DNA of 64,000 bases from Nocardioides panzhihuensis (GTDB lineage Bacteria; Actinomycetota; Actinomycetes; Propionibacteriales; Nocardioidaceae). Positions 24,221 through 32,869 of this stretch are shown here, piece by piece. Every line of letters begins with the position of its first letter. Position 1 is the first letter of the stretch. The translations under genes were made by a program, and so were the position numbers. The notes under the pieces were generated by a model. It did no database searches and was not told the DNA's origin. It saw only the letters and a list, made by a program, of their open reading frames with translations. The stretch is from NCBI RefSeq assembly GCF_013408335.1, contig NZ_JACBZR010000001.1:3759501-3823500 (forward strand). The letters run 5' to 3'.

Positions 24221-24595
24221 TCAGTCCTCGGAGAGGACGTCGGCGGGCAGCGAGATGGCGGGGCAGTCGCGCCAGAGTCGCTCGAGGGCGTAGAACTGGC
24301 GCTCTTCCTCGTGCTGGACGTGCACGACGATCTCGCCGTAGTCGAGCAGCACCCAGCGCCCCTCCTTGTGACCCTCGCGCCGCAGCGGCTTCGAGCCGAG
24401 GTCGCGAAGCTTGAGCTCGACCTCGTCGACGATCGACTGCACCTGCCGCTCGTTGGGGGCGGAGGCCAGCAGGAAGGTGTCGGTGATCGCCAGCTGGTCG
24501 CTGACGTCGAAGGCGAGGATGTGTCCGGCCTTCTTCTCCGAGGCCGCGCGGGCGGCCGTGATGGTGAGCTCGAGAGCGTGCTCGGTCGCGGTCAT
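24221..24595 (-). CDS. rsfS: Ribosomal silencing factor RsfS
   Basis: A 124-residue protein of the RsfS/Iojap family, which binds ribosomal protein L14 and blocks subunit joining in poor conditions. Family marks are [40 protein letters not shown] and [16 protein letters not shown]. The start at 24595 ([10 protein letters not shown]) overlaps the nadD stop by four bases, the common actinobacterial nadD-rsfS order. A longer frame in this phase to 25099 is a shadow of nadD. Confidence 0.92.
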   Translation of the reverse strand: MTATEHALELTITAARAASEKKAGHILAFDVSDQLAITDTFLLASAPNERQVQSIVDEVELKLRDLGSKPLRREGHKEGRWVLLDYGEIVVHVQHEEERQFYALERLWRDCPAISLPADVLSED

Positions 24596-25272
24596 GGGCC
24601 ATCCTTGTAATGGGAAGTCTTGAGGTGGGGTGTCTTGGGTCGGTAGAGGTCGTGCTTGCCGATGTACTGCACCACGCCGTCGGGGACGAGATACCAGACC
24701 GGCTCGCCCCGGTGACGCCGCTCGCGGCAGTCGGACGAGGAGATCGCCAGTGCCGGGATCTCGAGCATGGTGATGCGGTCCGCGGGGATCTTCGAGATGA
24801 CCTCGGGATCCATCGTGTAGCCAGGGCGTGTGCACCCCACGAACTGAGCGAGCTCGAAGAGCTCGTCGGTGTCGCGCCAGGTGAAGATCTCGGCGAGCGC
24901 GTCGGCCCCGGTGATGAAGTAGAGATCGGCCTCGGGCAGCACCTTGGCGAGATCGCGCAGCGTGTCGATGGTGAAGGTCCGACCGGCGCGTTCGATGTCG
25001 ACCCGGCTGACGGTGAAGCGCGGGTTGGCGGCGGTCGCGATGACCGTCATCAGGTAGCGGTGCTCGGCCGGGGAGACGTCCCGGTCGGCCTTCTGCCACG
25101 GGTCGCCGGTGGGCACGAAGACGACCTCGTCGAGGTCGAAGAACGACTGCACCTCGGAGGCGGCCACCAGGTGGCCGTGATGGATGGGATCGAAGGTGCC
25201 GCCCATCACCCCGACACGGCGCTTGCCGGGCAGGCCTTCCAGACCTGGCTCGGGCGCTCCCCCGCTGCCCAT
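24592..25272 (-). CDS. nadD: Nicotinate-nucleotide adenylyltransferase
   Basis: Joins nicotinate mononucleotide and ATP to form deamido-NAD, in cytoplasmic NAD synthesis. The 226-residue protein has the nucleotidyltransferase motif [25 protein letters not shown] and the C-terminal [20 protein letters not shown] signature (family ISSTxIR). The N-terminal 18 residues are Gly/Pro-rich, so an internal start (near VGVMGG) is possible. It is coupled to rsfS by a 4-bp overlap. Confidence 0.92.
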   Translation of the reverse strand: MGSGGAPEPGLEGLPGKRRVGVMGGTFDPIHHGHLVAASEVQSFFDLDEVVFVPTGDPWQKADRDVSPAEHRYLMTVIATAANPRFTVSRVDIERAGRTFTIDTLRDLAKVLPEADLYFITGADALAEIFTWRDTDELFELAQFVGCTRPGYTMDPEVISKIPADRITMLEIPALAISSSDCRERRHRGEPVWYLVPDGVVQYIGKHDLYRPKTPHLKTSHYKDGP

Positions 25273-25283
25273 CTGATCAGCGC

Positions 25284-25445
25284 TCAGGAGTGCTCACGGC
25301 CACCGGCGAACCAGACCAGAGCCATCAGCGCGAAGGCCAGGATGGCCAGGGTCAGGCCACCGATGACCCACTCGATGCCAGAGGTGCCGTGCTCGGCCCC
25401 GTGCTCAGCGGAGGTGATGATGCTCGACAGAACGGAGTTCGACAT
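25284..25445 (-). CDS. Small single-span membrane protein (53 residues)
   Basis: An unrecognised short protein, [20 protein letters not shown] at its N-terminus, then one hydrophobic span [20 protein letters not shown] and a short tail ending GGREHS. It lies between proA and nadD on the same strand, with good actinobacterial codon use (third positions mostly G/C). The His/Glu-rich stretch before the membrane segment is notable. Its function is unknown; an annotation pass with a length cutoff would miss it. Confidence 0.6.
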   Translation of the reverse strand: MSNSVLSSIITSAEHGAEHGTSGIEWVIGGLTLAILAFALMALVWFAGGREHS

Positions 25446-25488
25446 GACGCACAGATTACCTTGTGACCGCTCGTGTAGCCGCTTCGGA

Positions 25489-26739
25489 CTAGCGTACGTG
25501 TCCCTCGCCGGTGACGATGTACTTCGTCGAGGTCATCTCGGGCAGGCCCATCGGGCCCCGAGCGTGCAGCTTCTGGGTCGAGATCCCGATCTCCGCACCG
25601 AAGCCGAACTCGCCGCCGTCGGTGAACCGTGTCGAGGCGTTGACCATGACCGCCGCGGAGTCGACCGCGGCGGTGAACCGCCGGGCGGCGCCCAGATCGT
25701 CGGTGACGATCGCCTCGGTGTGACCGCTCGACCAGCGTCGGATGTGCTGGACGGCAGCATCGAGGGAAGGTACGACGGCGGCACTGATCTTCAGCTCCAG
25801 GAACTCGGCCGCGTAGTCCTCGTCGGTGACCGGCTCGACCAGGTCATAGGCCTGGAAGGCCTCGTCTCCGTGGATCTGAACGCCACGCTCCTGGAGCGCG
25901 GGGATCACCTTGGGCAGGAACTCCTCGGCGATGTCGGCGTGCACGAGCAGCGACTCGGCGGAGTTGCACACGCTGGTGCGCTGGGTCTTGGAGTTGATGA
26001 CGATCGCGAGCGCCTTGTCGAGATCGGCGGCCTTGTCGACATAGACGTGCACGTTGCCCACCCCGGTCTCGATGACCGGCACGGTGGACTCCTCGACGAC
26101 GCTGCGGATCAGGCCGGCGCCACCGCGCGGGATGAGCACGTCGGCCAGCCCACGGGCACGCATCAGGGCCTTGACCGAGTCGTGGCCCTCCCCGGGCACG
26201 ACCTGGATCACGTCGGCCGGGAGGCCGACGGAGACCACGGCGTCGCGGAGCACGGCGACGATCGCCACGTTGCTGGCCGCGATGTTGGAGGAACCACGCA
26301 GCAGCGCCGCGTTGCCGGACTTGAGGCAGATCCCGGCCGCGTCCACGGTGACGTTGGGGCGTGCCTCGTAGATCATCCCGACGACACCGAAGGGGACTCG
26401 CACCTGGCGCAGCTCGAGGCCGTTGGCGAGGGTGCTGCCGCGGACGACATCTCCGACCGGATCCGGCAGTGCGGCGAGGTCGCGGAGCGCGGTGGCGATG
26501 CCGTCGAGGCGCTCCTGGGTCAGGGTGAGGCGGTCGACGATGTTGGCCGGGCTGCCGGACGCCTCGGCACGGGCCACGTCGGCCGCATTGGCCGCCAGCA
26601 CCTCGTCGGCCCGGTCGAGCAGGGCATCGGCCATCGCGTGCAGCGCCGCGTCCTTCACGCTGCGCGGCGCGACCGCGAGCTCGTAGCTCGCCGCTCGTGC
26701 CTTCGCCGCCACCTCACGGATCACTGCCTCTGCGCTCAT
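25489..26739 (-). CDS. proA: Gamma-glutamyl phosphate reductase (glutamate-5-semialdehyde dehydrogenase)
   Basis: The second step of proline synthesis, reducing gamma-glutamyl phosphate with NADPH. The 416-residue protein has the ALDH-like fold with [54 protein letters not shown] and the catalytic cysteine region [36 protein letters not shown] family residues appear near the C-terminus. The start at 26739 overlaps by four bases (ATGA) the stop of a 27-codon leader ORF that recurs before two other genes in this window, so its translation is probably coupled to that leader. Confidence 0.95.
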   Translation of the reverse strand: MSAEAVIREVAAKARAASYELAVAPRSVKDAALHAMADALLDRADEVLAANAADVARAEASGSPANIVDRLTLTQERLDGIATALRDLAALPDPVGDVVRGSTLANGLELRQVRVPFGVVGMIYEARPNVTVDAAGICLKSGNAALLRGSSNIAASNVAIVAVLRDAVVSVGLPADVIQVVPGEGHDSVKALMRARGLADVLIPRGGAGLIRSVVEESTVPVIETGVGNVHVYVDKAADLDKALAIVINSKTQRTSVCNSAESLLVHADIAEEFLPKVIPALQERGVQIHGDEAFQAYDLVEPVTDEDYAAEFLELKISAAVVPSLDAAVQHIRRWSSGHTEAIVTDDLGAARRFTAAVDSAAVMVNASTRFTDGGEFGFGAEIGISTQKLHARGPMGLPEMTSTKYIVTGEGHVR

Positions 26740-26819
26740 GCCGCCGCCTCCGTAGGGCAGATCGAAGAATACGGAACCGGCGGCCTGAGGCCCGTTGCCG
26801 CTCGCTGACGCTCGCTCAT
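26736..26819 (-). CDS. Conserved 27-codon leader ORF upstream of proA
   Basis: Reads [13 protein letters not shown], then [14 protein letters not shown], and stops on the TGA of the proA start (ATGA). It is 72 of 84 bases identical to the leader before the ECF41 sigma gene (40631-40714), and of the same length. The final third holds TCCGTA and TACGGA, which can pair across 15 nt, the second arm running into the proA ribosome site ACGGAGG. Rare codons for this genome (AGG, TAT, TCT) are kept between copies. Most differences between copies change amino acids, so nucleotide or RNA constraint may matter as much as peptide sequence. Confidence 0.65.
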   Translation of the reverse strand: MSERQRAATGLRPPVPYSSICPTEAAA

Positions 26820-26826
26820 GATGGAA

Positions 26827-26832
26827 ACCCTA
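26827..26832 (-). promoter_or_regulatory. TAGGGT box, 7 nt before the proA leader
   Basis: TAGGGT on the minus strand ends 7 nt before the leader ATG, the spacing of a -10 hexamer for a leaderless transcript. The same hexamer lies 7 nt before the leader at 40714 and 6 nt before the one at 41389. Confidence 0.55.
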
Positions 26833-26888
26833 TGCCGTCGGCCGTACGCAGCCACCACCCTTTCGCCGTGCGGACCGCACGGGCAGGG

Positions 26889-27314
26889 TCAGTCCTCGCC
26901 GCCCAGCCCCAACAGCGCGCCCAGCCCCTCGAGCGGACCGCGGGGGCGCTCGGAGGGTTTTGCCGTCGCCATCGGCTCACCGCTCGCCGATGCGGAGGGC
27001 CTCGGCTTCCGCGGCGGCTTCGCCGGCTTCGACTCGTCGGGCTCGCCCACCGGTCGGGCTCGTGGCGAGACCTCGAGCCGTTCCTGCTTCCCGGCCGGAC
27101 TCGCCGCGGCCGATGCGCTCGCCGCGGGCTCCGACTCGGTCATCGCCGGATAGTCAACCGGTGGCTGGTGGGACCTCCTGACGAACGCGATCCCCGACAT
27201 CGCACCGGCGAAGAGCGCCGACAGCACCAGCGCCGAGATCCAGGGCGTCCAGCCGCGCCACCAACCTCCGGCGGGGCCTCGCGCCCCGTCGAGCTCACTC
27301 GCTCCCACAACCAT
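26889..27314 (-). CDS. Hypothetical single-span membrane protein with Pro/Ala-rich tail
   Basis: A 141-residue protein of unknown function. A short N-terminus is followed by one membrane span (WISALVLSALFAGAMSGIAF, residues 25-44), a basic boundary and a low-complexity tail rich in Ala, Pro, Ser and Lys (SKPAKPPRKPRPSASAS). It ends GALLGLGGED. The start at 27314 (ATG, MVVGASELDG) is chosen because the upstream frame is antisense-like shadow. A membrane-anchored protein with a disordered tail is as far as the sequence goes. Confidence 0.5.
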   Translation of the reverse strand: MVVGASELDGARGPAGGWWRGWTPWISALVLSALFAGAMSGIAFVRRSHQPPVDYPAMTESEPAASASAAASPAGKQERLEVSPRARPVGEPDESKPAKPPRKPRPSASASGEPMATAKPSERPRGPLEGLGALLGLGGED

Positions 27315-27354
27315 CCCCCAGGCTGCGCCGGCACCGTCCGGCGCGCTCCGAATC

Positions 27355-28260
27355 CTAGCCGCGAACCGAGCCCTCTGGGGCGATGTGGACATCACCGGAT
27401 CGCGCGATCTCGAGCAGGAGGTCGTGCGCCCGCGCGGCGACCGGGTTGTCGGTACGCCGCGCGCCGAGCTCCACCAGCGCGACCAGGTCCGCGGAGCGCG
27501 CCAGGTCGAGGGCGTCCATGGTGCTGCCACCGCGCGCCGAGACGTAGCCCTCCAGCACTCCCGCGACGTAAGCCTCCTGCCGGTCGAACCGCAGCAGATT
27601 GCCGAGATCGGCGTACGGGGATCCGGCATGGGCGAACTCCCAGTCGACGACCGCACGCACGCTCAGCGTCTCCGGATCGAGGATGAGGTTCTTCGGGTTG
27701 AGGTCGCTGTGCACCAGGCTCACCCTGGCGACCGTGTCGAGCAGGAGCTGGGCGTCGGCGGCCGCGTCGCGCAGACCCTCCAGGACGTCAGGTGACCAGT
27801 CGAGTCGATCCGCATACGACTCGACCCAGTCGGTCAGGTCCAACGCGTGCGCCTCGACCCGCAGCTCCTTGTCGGCGAAGGTCCCGGCAGTCAGGAACGG
27901 CATCCCGGCGAGGGTCGCCGCGATCTCCCCGAGTCCGCGTCCGAGCCTGCGCTGCTGCTCCTCGTCCAGGTCAGGAACCAGCAGGTCGCCGCGTACGCCT
28001 TCGACGAACTCGGTCACCAGCAGCGCGGGCGTGCCCACGTCGGGGTCGGCGCGGCGTACCTCCAAGACCTTCGGGACCGGGAGGAGGCCCCGCACCAGAC
28101 GGTGCAGGGCCTCTTGGATCTCCGCGGCCTGCGGGGGATGGCGCGGGTCGGCGAAGACCCGCACGACCGACCGCTCACCACCGGCCTCCGCCAGGAACGT
28201 CTCTCCCGACCAGCCGCCGTCGAGCGGCCGGATGCCTCCATCGAGTTCACCGAAGCTCAC
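27355..28260 (-). CDS. Aminoglycoside phosphotransferase/kinase-fold protein
   Basis: A 301-residue small-molecule kinase of the APH (choline/aminoglycoside kinase-like) superfamily. The catalytic loop is LVHSDLNPKNLILD and the metal-binding Asp is in AVVDWEFAHAGSPYADLGNL. The N-lobe has GGWSGETFLAEAGGERSVVR and TPALLVTEFVEG. Its substrate is unknown; many such proteins phosphorylate metabolites rather than antibiotics. There is no neighbour that suggests a resistance role. Confidence 0.85.
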   Translation of the reverse strand: MSFGELDGGIRPLDGGWSGETFLAEAGGERSVVRVFADPRHPPQAAEIQEALHRLVRGLLPVPKVLEVRRADPDVGTPALLVTEFVEGVRGDLLVPDLDEEQQRRLGRGLGEIAATLAGMPFLTAGTFADKELRVEAHALDLTDWVESYADRLDWSPDVLEGLRDAAADAQLLLDTVARVSLVHSDLNPKNLILDPETLSVRAVVDWEFAHAGSPYADLGNLLRFDRQEAYVAGVLEGYVSARGGSTMDALDLARSADLVALVELGARRTDNPVAARAHDLLLEIARSGDVHIAPEGSVRG

Positions 28261-28277
28261 CCTTGGAGGCTAACCGG

Positions 28278-29564
28278 TCAGGCGCAGGGCCGACGCTTCG
28301 GCTGGCTGTAGACCTTGTGGGTCGCGTTCGAGCTGTTCCACATCCTGTTGAACCGGTCGGTGTAGGCGTTGTAGTAGCTCTTCGAGGTGAACCGGAAGGT
28401 GACCTCGTCGTTGCTGAACGACGGCGGCGACCAGTTCTCCGAACCGGTCCAGACGCTGTTCGTGCCCCGGCCCGCGAAGGCGCCGTTGACGCTCATCCAC
28501 TTGTAGTGGGAGTAGCAGCGCGAGCCATAGACGATGGCGTCACCGCTCGTGGACTTCTTCTGGCCCCAGTCCCAGGCAGCGTCGCGCACCGGGATGCCGA
28601 CGCGCTTGAGCTTGCGGTAGACGATGTCACTGGTCACCGAGCCGATCACCCGGACCACGCAGCCGCGCTTCTTCAGCCGGACGACCTCGTCGGCGATGCG
28701 CTCGCCACGGCGGCTGTACCACGCGTACATGTGGATCCGCAGGATCGTCTTGCCCTTGGTGCCGTAGCCGCTGGGCGCGCGGCAACCGACCTGGCGCAGC
28801 CGGTCGATCACCCGGTCGCCGGTGCCGCGGGCGTAGACCTCGTCGCTGGTCGCCCCGGGGCGGGTGCGCTGGAACCCGACAGAGGTCCCGCCACCGGACC
28901 ACGAGACGTAGCGCGGCGAGGCCTTCCGGTCGGCCTTGAGCTCGTTGAACATCCGCAGCCAGGTCCGCCACAGGCTGTCGCCGGCGTAGATCGTCTGGGC
29001 GTCGTTCCACTGGGAGCCGGCCGCGCCGCCACCGAGGTTGCCGGAGCTGTTGATCATGATGTTGCGCTTGGAGCCGACCTGGGTGAACGAGTGGATCTTG
29101 ATGTGCAGGTTGCCCTTGTCGTATCCACGGCAGGCACCGGCGCATCCGTAGATGAAGCTCGGCCGGTGGCGCTTGGTGCCGAGGCGCGCGGCCAGCTTCT
29201 TCTCGCCGCTGCTCCACATCTTCCGGTTGACCAGGATCTGCACGTGAACACCACGCTTGTGGGCGGCGATCAGATGGTCGACGGTGTCGGCGCGGTCCAG
29301 GTTGTAGGTGACGAACCGGATGTAGGAGCCACGCACCGAGTGCCGGATGCTGGTGTTGATCCGGCTGACGACGGCGTTGCGCTGCGCCGAGCTGCCTGTC
29401 GGATTGTTGAAGAACGGGCCCGCGGGCGGCGACCAGGGCGCCGCTGTCGCTGGTGTCGAGACCACCGACATCGTCGCCATGACCAGCGCCGCGACACATC
29501 CCGCCACAGCCGAGGCGATCGATATCTTTCGGGTCGTCTTCGACCTCAGCAAATTGACCCACAT
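28278..29564 (-). CDS. Secreted phospholipase D-like protein
   Basis: A 428-residue exported protein with a signal peptide ([20 protein letters not shown], cleavage near ATAAPW). Two PLD-like half-domains follow. The first has [13 protein letters not shown] and later INSSGNLGG, the second [15 protein letters not shown] and [10 protein letters not shown]. Both keep the HxK of the family's HKD motif, while the Asp of the motif is not in its classical place. It would act on phosphodiesters outside the cell. It stands alone between two terminators or gaps. Confidence 0.78.
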   Translation of the reverse strand: MWVNLLRSKTTRKISIASAVAGCVAALVMATMSVVSTPATAAPWSPPAGPFFNNPTGSSAQRNAVVSRINTSIRHSVRGSYIRFVTYNLDRADTVDHLIAAHKRGVHVQILVNRKMWSSGEKKLAARLGTKRHRPSFIYGCAGACRGYDKGNLHIKIHSFTQVGSKRNIMINSSGNLGGGAAGSQWNDAQTIYAGDSLWRTWLRMFNELKADRKASPRYVSWSGGGTSVGFQRTRPGATSDEVYARGTGDRVIDRLRQVGCRAPSGYGTKGKTILRIHMYAWYSRRGERIADEVVRLKKRGCVVRVIGSVTSDIVYRKLKRVGIPVRDAAWDWGQKKSTSGDAIVYGSRCYSHYKWMSVNGAFAGRGTNSVWTGSENWSPPSFSNDEVTFRFTSKSYYNAYTDRFNRMWNSSNATHKVYSQPKRRPCA

Positions 29565-29636
29565 GGGCCCGGACTATACCCAGCGACGTATGGCCCGCGC
29601 GACAATTCGCCGAACCCGACACCAAACAGAAAGGAA

Positions 29637-29666
29637 CCCGCCTCCGAGCGGGGGCTCGGAGGCGGG
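29637..29666 (-). terminator. Intrinsic terminator between etfA and the PLD-like gene
   Basis: A 13-bp perfect stem, CCCGCCTCCGAGC with GCTCGGAGGCGGG, and a GGGG loop. On the minus strand it is followed by TTCCTTTCTGTTT, and on the plus strand by TTTT, so it can act both ways. It closes the etfBA unit. Confidence 0.9.
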
Positions 29667-29705
29667 TTTTCAGGACGTACGTCCCGGGTCGAACGGGTCG
29701 ACTCG

Positions 29706-30659
29706 TCAGCCCTTGGCGGCCTTCACCGCGTCGGTGACGGCCGGGAGGACGGTGTGCAGGTCGCCCACCACGCCGAAGTCTACGAGCTCGAAGATCGGGG
29801 CCTCCTCGTCCTTGTTGACCGCGACGATGGTCTTCGAGGTCTGCATGCCGGCACGGTGCTGGATCGCACCGGAGATCCCGTTGGCCACGTAGAGCTGCGG
29901 GGAGACGGTCTTGCCGGTCTGGCCGACCTGGAAGGTGTGCGGCATCCAGCCGGAGTCGACCGCGGCACGCGAGGCGCCGACGGCGGCACCGAGCGCGTCG
30001 GCGAGACCCTCGACGGCGGAGAAGTCGCCGCCGGTGCCACGACCACCGGAGACCACGATCGCGGCCTCGGTGAGCTCGGGGCGACCCGAGGCCTTACGCG
30101 GCTGGGAGGCCACGATCTGGGCGGTCTTGGCGGCGTCGGAGATGGTCACCTCGAACGGGGTGACCGCGGCGGCGCCGGCCTTCTCGACCGGAGCGGCCGA
30201 GTTGGGCTTGACCGTGATGATCGGGGTGCCCTTGGTGACCTTGCCCTTGACCGTGAAGTTGCCGGCGAAGACCGACTGGGTCGCCACACCGGACTCGTCG
30301 AGGTCGACGGCGTCGGTGATCAGACCGGAGTCGAGCTTGATCGCCAGACGTCCGGCGACCTCCTTGTTCTCCGCGGAGGAGGGCAGCAGGATCGCGGCCG
30401 GGGAGGCGGAACCGGCCAGCTGCGCGAGCGCTTCGGCCTTCGGCGCCACCAGGTAGCCCTTGATCTGGGCGTCGTCGATGACGTAGACCTTCTCGGCGCC
30501 GTAGCCCTTGACGGCCTCCGCGGCACCAGCGGCGCCGCCGGCGTCACCGATGTAGACCGCGGACGGCTCGCCGAGCTTGGCGGCCAGGGTGAGCAGCTCG
30601 TAGGTCGGCTTCTTGACCTGACCACCTACGTGGTCGATGAGAACGAGAACTTCAGCCAT
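29706..30659 (-). CDS. etfA: Electron transfer flavoprotein alpha subunit
   Basis: The FAD-binding subunit of the ETF dimer, which takes electrons from acyl-CoA dehydrogenases. The 317-residue protein has [20 protein letters not shown] and [15 protein letters not shown] followed by [40 protein letters not shown], the family's FAD-binding signature. It is 22 bp downstream of etfB and precedes a strong terminator. With the enoyl-CoA hydratase nearby it serves fatty acid or C4 oxidation. Confidence 0.95.
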   Translation of the reverse strand: MAEVLVLIDHVGGQVKKPTYELLTLAAKLGEPSAVYIGDAGGAAGAAEAVKGYGAEKVYVIDDAQIKGYLVAPKAEALAQLAGSASPAAILLPSSAENKEVAGRLAIKLDSGLITDAVDLDESGVATQSVFAGNFTVKGKVTKGTPIITVKPNSAAPVEKAGAAAVTPFEVTISDAAKTAQIVASQPRKASGRPELTEAAIVVSGGRGTGGDFSAVEGLADALGAAVGASRAAVDSGWMPHTFQVGQTGKTVSPQLYVANGISGAIQHRAGMQTSKTIVAVNKDEEAPIFELVDFGVVGDLHTVLPAVTDAVKAAKG

Positions 30660-30681
30660 GATTCAGAATCCTTTCTCGGCC

Positions 30682-31473
30682 TCAGATGAACTTCTTGGAC
30701 GCGAGGAACTCGGCCAGCGCCTTGGCGCCCGAGCCGTCCTCGTCGGTGACGATCTCACCGGCGGTACGCGGCGGGCGGGCCGCCGTCTCCTCGACCGCGG
30801 TGTACGCGGCACCGAGCCCCACCTGACCGGCGTCGACGCCGAGGTCGGCCAGCGACCAGGTCTCCAGCGGCTTCTTCTTGGCCGCCATGATCCCCTTGAA
30901 CGACGGGTAGCGGGCCTCGCCCGACTGGTCGGTCACCGAGAGGACCAGCGGCAGCGTGCCGCCGATGACCTCGGTGGCGACATCGCCGTCACGCTTGATG
31001 CGGATCTGGTCGCCCTGGGTCTCGACGACCGAGGCCAGCGTGACCTGCGGCAGACCCAGACGCTCGGCGAGCATCGCCGGGACGACGCTCATGCTGGCGT
31101 CGGTCGAGGCCAGGCCGCCGACCACCAGGTCGACCGGACCGAGCTTCTCGATCGCCTTGGCCAGCACCAGCGAGGTGGCGATGGAGTCGGAGCCGGCGAT
31201 CGCGTCGTCGACGACGTGGACACCCTTGTCGGCGCCCATCTGCAGCGCCTTGCGCACAGCAGCCTCGGCGGCCTGGGGGCCCACGGTCAGCGCGGTGACG
31301 GTGATCTCCTCACCGTCGCGCTTCTCCTTGATCTGCAACGACTGCTCGACCGCGTACTCATCGAGCTCGGAGAGCAGACCATCGACGTTCACGCGGTCGA
31401 CGGTGAAGTCGTCCTCGAACTGCCGGTCCGCGGTCGCGTCCGGTACGTACTTCACAAGCACAACAATGTTCAT
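30682..31473 (-). CDS. etfB: Electron transfer flavoprotein beta subunit
   Basis: The AMP-binding partner of EtfA, 263 residues. Typical segments are the N-terminal IVVLVKYVPDAT, TVGPQAAEAAVRKALQMGAD, DLVVGGLASTDASMSVVPAM and the C-terminal IMAAKKKPLETWSLADLGVD. The order etfB then etfA on the minus strand, with 22 bp between, indicates one transcript ending at the terminator at 29637. Confidence 0.95.
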   Translation of the reverse strand: MNIVVLVKYVPDATADRQFEDDFTVDRVNVDGLLSELDEYAVEQSLQIKEKRDGEEITVTALTVGPQAAEAAVRKALQMGADKGVHVVDDAIAGSDSIATSLVLAKAIEKLGPVDLVVGGLASTDASMSVVPAMLAERLGLPQVTLASVVETQGDQIRIKRDGDVATEVIGGTLPLVLSVTDQSGEARYPSFKGIMAAKKKPLETWSLADLGVDAGQVGLGAAYTAVEETAARPPRTAGEIVTDEDGSGAKALAEFLASKKFI

Positions 31474-31582
31474 GATGGTGCGGCCTTGCCGGCCCCTCCT
31501 GAATGGTCGTAGTTCGCCAGCGATGTTACCGGTCAGTCACATAGGACGACAGGTGCCTTCGAGTTGAGAATGTCACATGGGG

Positions 31583-31918
31583 TCAGGGCCGGATGAAACC
31601 AGCCACGATCCGGCCGACGATCAGCCAGGCCAGCGCACCGATGCCCCAGTTGAAGAGCGCGTTCTTGGTGGCTGCGTCCTCACCGCCGAACTGCTTGATG
31701 CCGTTCTCACGCGAGAACAGGCCGAGATCGGCCACGTCTGCCGCGTCGAGCACGAAGGCGACGAGCGTGTTGCTCTGGTTGGCGTCGAGCGCGATCAGCA
31801 GGGCGCCGATCGCCAGCGCCAGAGCGGCGATCAGTGCGATCACCCAGATCGCCCTGGAGGCGTAGGACCGGATGGTCTTCACCACGCCCGGACCGGAGGA
31901 GGTCTTGGTGTCGGACAC
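31583..31918 (-). CDS. Small two-span membrane protein, unknown function
   Basis: A 111-residue protein with two hydrophobic spans (AIWVIALIAALALAIGALLI and ALFNWGIGALAWLIVGRIVA) flanking a polar segment containing LGLFSRENGIKQF. The GTG start at 31918 is chosen because upstream frame overlaps the enoyl-CoA hydratase gene, whose stop is only 6 bp away; the two are probably co-transcribed. I do not recognise the family. The pattern of a short N-terminus, span, loop and span near the end is typical of small actinobacterial membrane proteins. Confidence 0.65.
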   Translation of the reverse strand: MSDTKTSSGPGVVKTIRSYASRAIWVIALIAALALAIGALLIALDANQSNTLVAFVLDAADVADLGLFSRENGIKQFGGEDAATKNALFNWGIGALAWLIVGRIVAGFIRP

Positions 31919-31923
31919 GAGAG

Positions 31924-32703
31924 TCACTTCCCTTCGAAGTTGGCTTTGCCCGGACCGTTCTCGAGAAACGATCCCATCCCGATCTGGGAGTCCTGCGTCG
32001 CGAACACGCCGGCGAACTGCTGCTGCTCGATGGCCAGCCCGGTGGCGAGGTCCACCCCGAGCCCCTTGTCGATCGCCGTCTTCGCCGCCGCCAGAGCGTA
32101 CGGGGCCGCCGTCTTGAACTGGCTCGCCCACGCGAGCGCCTCCTCGTATACCGAGGCCGCCGGCACCAGCCGGTCGGCCAAGCCGATAGCAAGCGCCTCG
32201 TCTGCCTTGACGAAGCGCCCCGAGAAGATCAGATCCTTGGCCTTGGACGGCCCGACCAGTCGGGCCAGCCGCTGGGTGCCCCCGGCACCGGGGATGATGC
32301 CCAGCAGCACCTCCGGCTGACCGAAGGTGGCGTCATCGGCGGCGATCCGGAGGTCGGCCGCGAGCGCCAGCTCGCAGCCCCCGCCCAGCGCATAGCCGGT
32401 CACCGCGGCCACCACCGGCTTGGGGATCTCCGCGACCGCCGTCACCGCGGCCTGCACACCCGCGACCCGCTTGGCCATCTCGGAATAGGAGAGGCCGGCC
32501 ATCTCCTTGACGTCGTTACCGGCGGCGAACAGCCTCTCCCCGCCATAGACGACCACCGCGCGTACGTCGTCGTCGCCCGCCGCCTGGATCGCGACCTCGA
32601 GCAGCTCGTCCTGCACCTGGAAGCTGATCGCGTTCATCTTGGGCCGGTCGAGCCGGATCGTGCCTACACCGTCCTCGACGCTGAGGTTGACGAAGTCACC
32701 CAT
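31924..32703 (-). CDS. Enoyl-CoA hydratase/isomerase
   Basis: A crotonase-family enzyme of 259 residues that hydrates 2-enoyl-CoA in beta-oxidation. The CoA-binding and oxyanion region is VYGGERLFAAGNDVKEMAGL, and the second catalytic region is AVTGYALGGGCELALAADLR, with both glutamates of classical hydratases (GQPEVLLGIIPGAGGTQRLA). The ATG is the first Met of the conserved MGDFVNLSVEDGV. Its neighbours etfBA and the later thiolase and dehydrogenase genes fit fatty acid oxidation. Confidence 0.9.
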   Translation of the reverse strand: MGDFVNLSVEDGVGTIRLDRPKMNAISFQVQDELLEVAIQAAGDDDVRAVVVYGGERLFAAGNDVKEMAGLSYSEMAKRVAGVQAAVTAVAEIPKPVVAAVTGYALGGGCELALAADLRIAADDATFGQPEVLLGIIPGAGGTQRLARLVGPSKAKDLIFSGRFVKADEALAIGLADRLVPAASVYEEALAWASQFKTAAPYALAAAKTAIDKGLGVDLATGLAIEQQQFAGVFATQDSQIGMGSFLENGPGKANFEGK

Positions 32704-32756
32704 GGTGATGCTCCCTTGTCTGTGAGGCTTGTCTGTCAGGTCCGTCTGTGAAGGCG

Positions 32757-32832
32757 GTTACATGTGTCCGGAACACTATCTGGTGGCTTCCCGGCGTCGC
32801 GCCCCTATCCGTTGCACAGGCGTTACATGTGC
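32757..32832. promoter_or_regulatory. Paired GTTACATGTG repeats in a divergent promoter region
   Basis: GTTACATGTG occurs at 32758-32767 and 32823-32832, between the divergent enoyl-CoA hydratase and M36 peptidase genes. The second copy is followed by GTAAC, giving GTTAC and GTAAC nine bases apart. This could be an operator for either gene; no regulator is identified. Confidence 0.4.
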
Positions 32833-32869
32833 GGCGTAACCAATTTCAGTAAAGTGACGTTGGCCACAT

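Noticed and set aside
27792-30689. A 965-codon open frame on the plus strand
   Set aside because: It runs antisense through the kinase, PLD-like and etfA genes and across a terminator. It is a GC shadow.
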